From NCBI GenBank assembly GCA_015068135.1, contig SVLB01000026.1:1-40157 (forward strand): a stretch of 40,157 nt of DNA. Direction: 5' to 3'. Under the pieces are notes generated by a model, which was not told the DNA's origin, searched no databases, and saw only the letters and a list, made by a program, of their open reading frames with translations. Made by a program: the position numbers and the translations under genes. Shown here in pieces: positions 1 through 5,691 of this stretch (positions are counted from its first letter, which is position 1; every line of letters starts with the position of its first letter). This DNA comes from Oscillospiraceae bacterium (lineage in GTDB: Bacteria; Bacillota; Clostridia; Oscillospirales; Oscillospiraceae).

Positions 1-431
1 CGGTCATACCGACCATGGGGTTGTTACCTGCGCCCAGGAAGCCCATCATCTCAACATGAAAGCCGCCTTCGGCGTCTTTCTGCCTACGGCTGGGCGGGAC
101 GAACCATGTCTTTTCTTAAAATAGAACTCATGTCGTTCAGAAATATTTGACATGGTTATTATATAGCTTATGTTGGAGTATGTCAAGGCGTTTCTTATCA
201 TCTTTAATCAAGCCTGAACAACAGACAACAAACCATCACAAGGTATCAACTTTTGGTAACTTTGGCCGCCCGTTTGCAAAAATGGGCGGTATTTTTACAA
301 CATTTTTGCAATTTGCAATTCTTTGAGCCGCCGGCAATTTTAATAGCTCAAAGTGGATATTAAAACAATCTGAAATTTATTTCAAAGAAAATAGCAAAGG
401 CACAATAACACGCCCAAGCTAATTTTCGTTA
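1..431. other. Left edge of window, mostly non-coding part of mobile element
   Basis: No convincing gene is visible here. A minus-strand frame is open from about 113 to the window edge and contains two in-frame ATGs at 49 and 46 (start MMGFLGAGNN), but it has only a weak ribosome site and I do not recognise it. Two plus-strand frames are also open to 122 and 150. Which, if any, is real depends on sequence to the left. The remainder (150-431) is AT-rich and holds a terminator hairpin (266-296) and the promoter of the next gene. Confidence 0.4.
266..296 (+). terminator. Rho-independent terminator
   Basis: A 6-bp GC stem (266-271 with 284-289) encloses an AT-rich loop and is followed by TATTTTTA on the plus strand. 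It would end plus-strand transcription entering from the left of the window. Confidence 0.55.
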
Positions 432-440
432 TGGTATAAT
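432..440 (+). promoter_or_regulatory. Extended -10 promoter for the first small gene
   Basis: TGGTATAAT (432-440) is a perfect extended -10. No good -35 lies 16-18 bases upstream. It sits about 95 bases before the start codon at 534. Confidence 0.5.
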
Positions 441-533
441 AAGGGCGTAAACAAGAGGTGAACACAAAACCTCAAAACAAAAAATAAGGGTTGCGACCTA
501 TCCGCAAGGCCATTGAGCCAGAAAGGTATTACC

Positions 534-941
534 ATGAAGAAGCAGATTGTTTTTATTTCCAAGGACGAGGCAAGAGTTACTAAGGCTTTTAAGAAGCAGG
601 CTTGCATTTTCGGCACTGACGAGTTCAAGCTGTGGAGAGAGTACAAGCAGGAATTTCCGAATGCCGTGATGGTTGTTAAGTCCATCAGCAAGAATCCTAA
701 CAAGAAAACCAACCGGAACAAGAAGTATGATAACATGGTCGAGTTTATCAGAACCTTGCCCAATAGTGAGAAGCTGATGGAGCAATTCGAGGTTATCAAG
801 CATCGTTCCAAGATTCAGAATCATCCTTACGGCTATGTACTGGATTGGTTTGAGGCCCATGTTGAGCCTCTTGGAAATTTTGAAACCTTTATCGTAGACA
901 AGGCTGCCAAGGCGGAGGCCGATACCTCCGCCGCAGCGTAA
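534..941 (+). CDS. Small mobile-element protein of unknown function (paralogue A)
   Basis: Encodes 135 residues. I chose ATG 534 because GAAAGG lies 7 bases upstream; the same frame extends to a TTG at 513 without a better ribosome site. The protein is basic and soluble, with no membrane segment or signal peptide. It is clearly related to its downstream neighbour: both share a core of the form Y-x-N-M...F(E/T)(V/I)(I/V)xKxRSK followed by PY-x-YV-x-DWF. The C-terminus is alanine-rich. It is the first gene after an extended -10 promoter and is probably cotranscribed with the next two genes. I do not recognise a named family. A DNA-binding or element-maintenance role is only a guess from the basic charge and setting. 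Confidence 0.8.
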   Translation: MKKQIVFISKDEARVTKAFKKQACIFGTDEFKLWREYKQEFPNAVMVVKSISKNPNKKTNRNKKYDNMVEFIRTLPNSEKLMEQFEVIKHRSKIQNHPYGYVLDWFEAHVEPLGNFETFIVDKAAKAEADTSAAA

Positions 942-974
942 CCACCCGCCACCAAAAGAAAGGAGAATTGATTT

Positions 975-1442
975 ATGAAAACCGTTCGTACTGATGATGT
1001 TAAGGGCTACAAGATTGACTTTGCCACCAATACGCTGACCATCAATTTCAAGTTTAACAAGGCTTTGAGCGACTTTGGCTCGCCTGAGTATAACCGCTAC
1101 CATGCCATTATGACAGACTTTCCTAACCTGACGGTAGTTGTCAAGGCAGGCCGGGAAATTACCACTACCCGCCCCACAAAGCGGCTGACCTATTCCAACA
1201 TGGAGACCTATATGAGCTGCTTTGAAAATGCAGACGCTCTTTTGGATAGATTCACCATCGTACAAAAGCGTTCCAAGGTTTTGGCAAGTCCCTATAAGTA
1301 TGTGCGGGATTGGTTTCAGGCACAATTCCCGGACTATAAGGAATCCGCCACTTTCGAGGAAATTAAGCCCGCTGTTCCGTTAGCTCCCATCCCTGACGCT
1401 GCCTTGTACAACAGCAAGGACAAAGCAGCTCAGGCAGCATAG
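975..1442 (+). CDS. Small mobile-element protein of unknown function (paralogue B)
   Basis: Encodes 155 residues from ATG 975, preceded by AAAGGAG (about 8 bases). It aligns by eye with the preceding gene through the middle and end: LTYSNMETYMSCFENADALL versus KYDNMVEFIRTLPNSEKLM, then KRSKVLASPYKYVRDWF versus HRSKIQNHPYGYVLDWF. The pair therefore arose by tandem duplication or forms a two-subunit family. The N-terminus diverges. The TAG stop is embedded in the AGGAGG ribosome site of the next gene, so translation of the two is probably coupled. No enzyme motif is visible and the function is unknown. Confidence 0.8.
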   Translation: MKTVRTDDVKGYKIDFATNTLTINFKFNKALSDFGSPEYNRYHAIMTDFPNLTVVVKAGREITTTRPTKRLTYSNMETYMSCFENADALLDRFTIVQKRSKVLASPYKYVRDWFQAQFPDYKESATFEEIKPAVPLAPIPDAALYNSKDKAAQAA

Positions 1443-1453
1443 GAGGCTGTGTC

Positions 1454-2023
1454 ATGGCCGGAAACATTATCTTTTACCGGGAGTGGCTTCCCTTGGGTAA
1501 AAGGGATTTTCGTATACTGACAATGCTTGCAGATACGGGAATCTTCCAAGGAAATCTAACGGCATTATGTGGTTATCTATCACTTAGGCCGGGACAGAAA
1601 AAAACAAACGCTGCACTCCGGGAGTCCATCGAGTTCTTAACTGCCAATGGGTATATCACAAGTACGCTGACCGGGCGCAGATACAGATTGGAGATTGTTC
1701 CAAAAGAGCAGCCAATTAAAGTTGCACGCCGGTGGTTTAACGATGTTATGCAAGCAGACAGCTATTCGGAAACCGTTTCATGGGAAATGGTTGTCAAAAC
1801 ATTAGTTTGGATAAGCGGCAATTCATTAGGCAACTTAGTTGTTAATGATATGATTGCGGCAGAGCTTAATACATCGGTTGATACCCTTGGCGCAGCAAAA
1901 AATGTATTGTTCAACGATTTTCATTCTATTATCCGAGAAATAGAAAAGATAACGCTGCCGAATGGCGAAAAGAGAAATCGTGGTCAGCGGCTTGCGGTCT
2001 ATGCAGATTGGTCAGGCGAATAA
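1454..2023 (+). CDS. Element protein with winged-helix-like N-terminus, function unknown
   Basis: Encodes 189 residues; ATG 1454 follows AGGAGG by 7 bases. Residues about 15-85 read like a winged-helix fold (RDFRILTMLADTG, then LRESIEFLTANGYITS, then a basic wing TGRRYRLEIV), as found in replication-initiation or accessory regulators of mobile elements. That is inference from pattern, not a recognised family. The remainder is helical with no catalytic motif. It ends the three-gene set; a perfect 20-bp hairpin immediately follows the stop codon. Base composition is more AT-rich than the chromosomal genes to the right, in keeping with acquired DNA. Confidence 0.75.
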   Translation: MAGNIIFYREWLPLGKRDFRILTMLADTGIFQGNLTALCGYLSLRPGQKKTNAALRESIEFLTANGYITSTLTGRRYRLEIVPKEQPIKVARRWFNDVMQADSYSETVSWEMVVKTLVWISGNSLGNLVVNDMIAAELNTSVDTLGAAKNVLFNDFHSIIREIEKITLPNGEKRNRGQRLAVYADWSGE

Positions 2024-2087
2024 AAACTATTACTTTCTCCCGAATATAGTATTTACTTATTATACTGGGGAGAAAGTAATAGTTTTT
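2022..2087. terminator. Long perfect palindromic terminator
   Basis: A 20-base arm (2022-2041) is an exact inverted copy of 2068-2087, overlapping the stop codon of the preceding gene. The right arm ends in a run of T and the left arm starts in a run of A, so it can terminate in both directions. The loop contains a second short inverted repeat (AGTAT/ATACT). Confidence 0.8.
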
Positions 2088-2149
2088 TCTTGGGTAAAAT
2101 GAGTTAATCTACCTTGCCCAAAATCCAAGTATATATGAAAGAGGGGGGG

Positions 2150-2237
2150 CTGGCACGTGTTTGCTCGTGAAAGCCGCCACGGCGGCCTTCCCTCCCAAAG
2201 CAAGTGCCAGGCGAACGCCCGCTTCGCGACCGTTCGC
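2150..2237 (+). promoter_or_regulatory. Two-hairpin leader upstream of amber-interrupted ORFs
   Basis: Hairpin 1 pairs CTGGCAC (2150-2156) with GTGCCAG (2204-2210), continues TTGCT (2161-2165) with AGCAA (2199-2203), and contains an inner GCCGCC/GGCGGC hairpin (2173-2186). Hairpin 2 pairs GCGAACG (2211-2217) with CGTTCGC (2231-2237). Both lie just before the ribosome site at 2251. I infer a structured 5' untranslated region. A similar short GCCGCC-type hairpin occurs at about 61-80. Confidence 0.45.
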
Positions 2238-2263
2238 ACCAATAGCAAAAGGAGAGAAAGAAT

Positions 2264-2494
2264 ATGACAAATGCAGATGTAATGCGATATATGATACATC
2301 ACCAATAGCAGATTAGAAAAGGAATTGCCAACCCGTCAGACGAAACACGGGCAATATGGAGGGTCGAGGATGCCAAGCAGCAATTCCTACTCAAATACTA
2401 CGAACAAGAGGAAGCCGCCGCAAGAGCCAAGGCAGAGGCGGCAGCCGAGGAAGATTATAATTTCACCATTACAAGCGAGGTGAAATTAAAATGA
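2264..2494 (+). pseudogene. Small ORF with in-frame TAG at codon 15
   Basis: ATG 2264 has a strong ribosome site (AAAGGAGAG, about 8-9 bases upstream). The frame runs 14 codons, meets TAG at 2306-2308, then continues open to TGA at 2492-2494. The part after TAG reads as a plausible small helical, Glu/Ala-rich protein (ATRAKAEAAAEE-like composition). If the TAG were sense, the product would be 76 residues. The TGA overlaps the ATG of the next ORF (ATGA), the usual coupling of real genes. Either it is a gene freshly broken by one C-to-T change (CAG to TAG) or the amber codon is read through. TAG is a normal stop elsewhere in this window, so a general code change is unlikely. Confidence 0.6.
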
Positions 2495-2628
2495 CCGAGC
2501 AAGAGCGCAAGAAGAAAAAGAAGAAGCAGCAATCTATTGTTTAGGCAGAGCTCAACCGGATTGTAGAAAAGAGCTTAAAGGCAGCCATAGACAAGGCTAT
2601 GGACGATATTTTCAAGGATTGGAAATAA
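2491..2628 (+). pseudogene. Second small ORF with in-frame TAG at codon 18
   Basis: Begins at ATG 2491, overlapping the stop of the previous ORF by four bases. After a very basic start (TEQERKKKKKKQQ) it meets TAG at 2542-2544. It then continues in frame with an amphipathic segment (AELNRIVEKSLKAAIDKAMD) to TAA 2626-2628, just before a strong terminator. Read through, it would be 45 residues. Gene-like start, overlap and terminator make it likely that this was or is a coding unit; the amber codon interrupts it exactly as in its neighbour. Confidence 0.55.
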
Positions 2629-2633
2629 ACAAG

Positions 2634-2704
2634 AGCGGCAGCCCGCTCCGGTGCGATTTAACCCCAACAAAGGGAAAGGCCGGAACGGGCTGCCGCTATT
2701 TTTC
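2634..2704 (+). terminator. Strong rho-independent terminator
   Basis: AGCGGCAGCCCG (2634-2645) is perfectly complementary to 2686-2697, with an inner CCGG pair, followed by ATTTTT. It ends the transcript carrying the two amber-interrupted ORFs. Confidence 0.85.
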
Positions 2705-2969
2705 GTTATTGTCCGTCTGACGGTGTGTTTTTCTTCTGGACGATGACGGCCATAAAAACCGTCAGGGGAAACAAAAATCCCGTTTGGAAAGGGAATTGCC
2801 CACCCCGTTTGACAAAAACGGAAACTAAAACGGAGCTTCCCGAAACCCACCCCCGGAGGGGTAGTGTCCACAAAAGGGTGGCCGCAATTACCTGAACAAA
2901 AACCGGGCGTTTTGACCGCTTTTTATGGCCTATTGGAGCTATCCCGGATTGTTCACGGAAACAGATGTT
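2705..2969. other. Non-coding stretch with short inverted repeats
   Basis: No supported ORF. It contains several short inverted repeats, for example CCGTTT/AAACGG at about 2804-2820 and ACCCCC/GGGGT around 2849-2863. A transfer origin is possible in an element of this kind, but no nic motif can be named. Confidence 0.3.
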
Positions 2970-3182
2970 TTACTGAACGCCCTCCCGCACATACTCCATC
3001 AGGTCTGCGGGCTGACAATCCAACACATCACAAATCTTTTCCAACGCATCCACGGGCAAGTGCTTCACAGAACCCACACAGATGGCAGACACCGTAGGCG
3101 GACGGATACCCGTCTTTTCTGCCAGTTCCTTTTGGGTCATACCCCGCAGGGCAAGCATCACTTTGACTTTGAATTTTATCAC
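2970..3182 (-). CDS. XRE (Cro/C1-type) helix-turn-helix repressor
   Basis: Encodes 70 residues, the usual length for minimal Cro-like repressors. The helix-turn-helix spans about residues 13-37 (MTQKELAEKTGIRPPTVSAI), followed by the conserved LEKICDVLDCQPADLMEY tail typical of the YozG-like group. The start is GTG 3182, with an AAAGGGGTG ribosome site about 9 bases upstream; ATG at codon 9 is too far inside. It is transcribed away from the coiled-coil/recombinase genes, and both promoters carry TACGAA/TTCGTA half-sites. This suggests it represses its own gene and the rightward operon, acting as the element's lysogeny-type or transfer switch (inference). Confidence 0.88.
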   Translation of the reverse strand: MIKFKVKVMLALRGMTQKELAEKTGIRPPTVSAICVGSVKHLPVDALEKICDVLDCQPADLMEYVREGVQ

Positions 3183-3208
3183 AGGCTTTCACCCCTTTCC
3201 TTTTGGCT

Positions 3209-3237
3209 ATTGTATCACGCTTTTCGTAGTAAAGCAA
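3209..3237 (-). promoter_or_regulatory. Promoter of the XRE repressor
   Basis: On the minus strand TTGCTT (3232-3237) and TACAAT (3209-3214) are separated by exactly 17 bases. The spacer contains a TACTACGAAAA half-site matching the operator found in the divergent promoter, consistent with autoregulation. Confidence 0.7.
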
Positions 3238-3291
3238 TACGAAAAACGAAAAAATATTTCGATTTTCGTAAAAGAAATTACGAATTGCGTA

Positions 3292-3320
3292 TTGACAAAC
3301 TACGAATTTCGTAGTATAAT
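3292..3320 (+). promoter_or_regulatory. Consensus rightward promoter with embedded operator
   Basis: TTGACA (3292-3297), a 17-base spacer and TATAAT (3315-3320) form a perfect sigma-A promoter. The spacer contains the 15-base palindrome CTACGAATTTCGTAG (3300-3314). Further half-sites (TACGAA or TTTCGTA) occur at about 3221-3290. A repressor bound there would occlude RNA polymerase, so this very strong promoter is probably kept silent by the adjacent XRE protein. Confidence 0.85.
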
Positions 3321-3446
3321 AAAGGAGCAATGAGGGGCAGCCAATTTCAACACCGCCTGTTGTAAGCCCTAGAACAAACACAAAGGAGCGGTGGCAGCAC
3401 GGAAAGACGGCACAACAAAACTAACTATCCAAAAGGAGAAACTACT

Positions 3447-3725
3447 ATGTCTGCGAATGAAATGACCACCAAAATCGAAGCCCTGCGGGAACTGGAAGAA
3501 CTGATCGAAGAAGCAAAGGCGGAAGCCGAAACCCTGCGGGATGAAATCAAAGCCGAAATGATGGCAAGGGACATTGAGGAATTGAGCGTTGGTCAGTTCA
3601 TCGTCCGCTTCACTTCCATCCTTTCCAACCGCTTCGACACCACCGGCTTCAAGCGTGCCTACGCTGACCTCTACAAGCAATATACGAAGCAGACCGCAAG
3701 CCGCCGCTTCACCATCAGCGTATAA
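3447..3725 (+). CDS. Small coiled-coil mobile-element protein
   Basis: Encodes 92 residues from ATG 3447, with AAAAGGAG about 8 bases upstream. Residues 5-45 form a strongly heptad-like, Glu/Ala-rich helix. The second half is more globular, with an FDTTGFKRAY segment and a basic tail (TKQTASRRFTISV). The layout resembles small phage or conjugative-element proteins that accompany recombination functions, but no specific function can be assigned. It is the first gene behind the consensus promoter at 3292, with a 120-base leader. An 8-bp GC hairpin (about 3732-3751) separates it from the recombinase gene. Confidence 0.8.
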   Translation: MSANEMTTKIEALRELEELIEEAKAEAETLRDEIKAEMMARDIEELSVGQFIVRFTSILSNRFDTTGFKRAYADLYKQYTKQTASRRFTISV

Positions 3726-3771
3726 ACCAAAGGCGGGGCATCAGCCCCGCCATCCAAAAGGAGAGAATGTT

Positions 3772-4359
3772 ATGACATACGGATACGCCCGCTGCTCCAC
3801 TAACGAGAGCAAGCAAGACATCAACCGCCAAGTGCGGGAACTGAAAGCCGCAGGAGCGGAAGAAATCTTCATCGAATACGAACACGGCGACAGCAAGATC
3901 AAGAGCCAGCAAGCGGCTATGTTCGATCAGGCAGCCGCCGGCGATACGGTGATTGTGTTAGAGGTCTCCCGTTTGGCACGAAGCACACAACAGCTTTGTG
4001 AAATCATTGAGCGTGTGCGGGAGAAGCGTTTGCGGCTCGTGATCATCGGCAGCATCACCCTTGATTGCCGCAGCGGTCAGGCTGACCCTATGAGCGAAGC
4101 GTTCTTGCAGATGGCGGGCGTGTTCAGCCAGTTAGAGTTGGCTATGATCCGCTCCCGTGTCCGGTCAGGGATGGAAAATGCGAGAGCAAAGGGACGGCAG
4201 ATCGGGCGTCCGCAAGTGAGTAAAGAGGACATCCCCGCCGTGTTCCTTCGCCACTATCCCGCCCACAAAAACGGGCAGCTAAACATCAGCGAATTGGCGA
4301 GAGTGTGCGACATCAGCCGCACCACCGCTTACAAATACAAGAGCCTTTTGGAAGCGTAA
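3772..4359 (+). CDS. Small serine recombinase (resolvase/invertase family)
   Basis: Encodes 195 residues, the typical size for resolvases and invertases. The N-terminal catalytic domain has YARCST with nucleophile Ser9, the conserved SRLARS stretch (about residues 65-70), and the E-helix start QLELAMIRSRVRSGM. It is followed by KGRQIGRP and a C-terminal helix-turn-helix (NISELARVCDISRTTAYKY, about residues 170-190). The start is ATG 3772 behind AAAAGGAGAG; the frame is open upstream to 3589, but that part overlaps the preceding gene in another frame. It probably resolves dimers or inverts a segment within the mobile element. It is a second, unrelated recombinase beside the tyrosine integrase. 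Confidence 0.93.
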   Translation: MTYGYARCSTNESKQDINRQVRELKAAGAEEIFIEYEHGDSKIKSQQAAMFDQAAAGDTVIVLEVSRLARSTQQLCEIIERVREKRLRLVIIGSITLDCRSGQADPMSEAFLQMAGVFSQLELAMIRSRVRSGMENARAKGRQIGRPQVSKEDIPAVFLRHYPAHKNGQLNISELARVCDISRTTAYKYKSLLEA

Positions 4360-4396
4360 AAATGGGAAGCCGTGATTGGCTTCCCATTTCACTATT

Positions 4397-5395
4397 TTAC
4401 AGACCAAGCAGCTGCTTTTTCTTTGCATCGAATTCCCCTTGGGAGATGATGCCACCATCCAACAGTTCTTTGTATTTTTTGAGTTCGTCTGCGGCAGATG
4501 CAGTTGCCGCAGGTTGATTTGCTGTTTGCTGTCCCCATTCTTCATCGGTAAGTTGTGTCAAATCGGTAGAATGGCATTCAGGGCATTTGCTGTAATCCAC
4601 TATCTTATCAATATAACGGTCGGCTTCGTTGAACTCGGCATACATACCTAATTGTGTGCCGCCGATAGCGTTTAACATAGCCATATTTGCGGAACTTTTT
4701 GCACGCTTTGAGTATTCAAGATTGCGTCGCAGATCAGCAAGTTTATAACAGAACACCTTACCGCAAACATTACACCGCATACGGTATTCCTTTTTCTCCA
4801 ACTCCAAGTTGTCAGCAACTCTCTTTTCGATATATGCGGCAACTCTTGCACCATCGGCACTTCGTTTGTGAGGATATACCAATCCCTGAAATTTGCCGTC
4901 GTGCATATGCAGAAGAATTGTTCCATCACCCATTTTGCTTTTGGGCGTGCCGTGTTCCACTTTGTTTACGGCAGCAAGTGGGATAATTCTTTTTCCAACA
5001 AGGATGTTATCTTCTTCCAAAACCCATTTTGTTGCCATCATTTTAGAGTTGGATACCAAGGTCGTTATTAGCCACGCAATTAGTGAAGCGGGAATGATTG
5101 AAAAGATAATCAAGACAGGCGGGCCAATGAACCACGAATTTCCAGATATGTATTCTTCCTTGCTTTCGTAGTGTTCGTGCATCCAACATTTGCTCCATGT
5201 TTCACCGCCAAAAGACCAATGATAAACAGAACAATTCTCACAATCTTCAATTTCAATATACTCATTTGCTACTGTTGAATACATCATAACGCCAACGACA
5301 AGACCCAAAACAATGGCAATTATTGAATATATTGTGATAAAGTTCCGCAAACCCTTCTTCGTTCCGCCAAACTTTATAGACATCTTTTCTTCCAT
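4397..5395 (-). CDS. Membrane protein with zinc-ribbon and C-terminal SHOCT-like domain
   Basis: Encodes 332 residues from ATG 5395, chosen because AAGG sits 6 bases upstream; an ATG at 5401 directly abuts that site. Two hydrophobic segments (about residues 18-40 and 93-117) flank a Cys/His-containing loop (CENCSVYHW...CWMHEH). The following region, with short beta-like stretches (KWVLEEDNILVGKRIIPL), resembles a PH-like membrane-associated fold. Then come two CxxC pairs (CNVCGKVF and CPEC) forming a likely zinc ribbon, an Ala/Gln linker, and a last 30 residues (DELKKYKELLDGGIISQGEF) matching the SHOCT pattern. The gene lies opposite to its neighbours, behind a structured leader and terminator. 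Its function is unknown; a role in envelope sensing or element stability is speculation. Confidence 0.8.
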   Translation of the reverse strand: MEEKMSIKFGGTKKGLRNFITIYSIIAIVLGLVVGVMMYSTVANEYIEIEDCENCSVYHWSFGGETWSKCWMHEHYESKEEYISGNSWFIGPPVLIIFSIIPASLIAWLITTLVSNSKMMATKWVLEEDNILVGKRIIPLAAVNKVEHGTPKSKMGDGTILLHMHDGKFQGLVYPHKRSADGARVAAYIEKRVADNLELEKKEYRMRCNVCGKVFCYKLADLRRNLEYSKRAKSSANMAMLNAIGGTQLGMYAEFNEADRYIDKIVDYSKCPECHSTDLTQLTDEEWGQQTANQPAATASAADELKKYKELLDGGIISQGEFDAKKKQLLGL

Positions 5396-5411
5396 AGTCA
5401 TCCTTCTTTCT

Positions 5412-5446
5412 GTAAAATAAAAAAGTGCGCAGCCGAAGCTGCGCAC
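5412..5446 (-). terminator. Intrinsic terminator/attenuator in the leader of the SHOCT-like gene
   Basis: GTGCGCAGC (5425-5433) and its exact complement (5438-5446) form a 9-bp stem with a 4-base loop. On the minus strand it is followed by TTTTTTATTTT, so it terminates minus-strand RNA 17-30 bases before the downstream start codon. Transcription of the membrane protein gene from the promoter at 5585-5613 must pass it. Confidence 0.85.
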
Positions 5447-5468
5447 CGAAAAACACAGCCCCAATTGC

Positions 5469-5579
5469 TGCGACACAACTTTTCTACACCCAAAATGGCA
5501 TGCGAAAAACGGGCATGTGCTTTTACCAAAAGGTAAAAAGGACACGCCATTCCGGGTATAAGTATAAAGTTGTGTCGCA
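5469..5579 (-). ncRNA. Structured RNA with perfect three-way junction
   Basis: On the minus strand the RNA folds into three nested parts. P1 is 14 bp (5566-5579 with 5469-5482). P2 is about 15 bp (5546-5561 with 5484-5499). A junction with no unpaired bases joins P3 (5517-5545, containing TTTTACC/GGTAAAA) and P4 (5500-5516, ATGC/GCAT). Three P2 pairs are G-U in the minus-strand RNA and would be A-C mismatches on the plus strand, which fixes the transcribed strand. Transcription from the promoter at 5585-5613 would start at or next to the 5' edge of P1, and the terminator at 5425-5446 would give an RNA of about 165-170 nt. It may be a free small RNA or an attenuating leader of the SHOCT-like gene. 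I do not recognise a named family. Confidence 0.65.
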
Positions 5580-5584
5580 AGTGT

Positions 5585-5613
5585 ATGATACCATACCCGT
5601 CCCGAAAATTCAA
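5585..5613 (-). promoter_or_regulatory. Promoter of the structured RNA
   Basis: On the minus strand TTGAAT (5608-5613), a 17-base spacer and TATCAT (5585-5590) form a good sigma-A promoter. The predicted start lies at about 5578-5580, the first base of the P1 stem. Confidence 0.7.
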
Positions 5614-5654
5614 TAGAATTTAGGAAACTACACTTTTTTCTTTCCTTTTGGTAT

Positions 5655-5662
5655 GCTATACT
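5655..5662 (+). promoter_or_regulatory. Extended -10 promoter of the WYL regulator gene
   Basis: TGCTATACT (about 5654-5662) is an extended -10 with only a T-rich stretch as -35. It lies 30 bases before the WYL gene start, back-to-back with the structured-RNA promoter, so the two could be co-regulated. Confidence 0.45.
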
Positions 5663-5691
5663 AACAGAAAACCGCAAAGGATGGGGACGGT

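Noticed and set aside
1-150. Open frames at the left edge on both strands, including a minus-strand start MMGFLGAGNN
   Set aside because: Ribosome site is weak, three overlapping frames are open, and no family is recognised; the deciding sequence lies outside the window.
2264-2628. Global TAG recoding in this organism
   Set aside because: TAG ends several intact genes in the window (for example at 1440-1442, 9529-9531 and 37247-37249), so it is a functional stop codon.
2864-3333. Plus-strand frames across the repressor region
   Set aside because: They are antisense to the XRE gene and its promoter region and have no ribosome sites.
3391-3465. A GTG-started 24-codon frame just before the coiled-coil gene
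   Set aside because: The AAAGGAG is only two bases from the GTG, and the frame overlaps the following real start.
3589-3771. N-terminal extension of the serine recombinase
   Set aside because: It overlaps the coiled-coil gene in another frame; the conserved YARCS motif starts right after ATG 3772, which has its own ribosome site.
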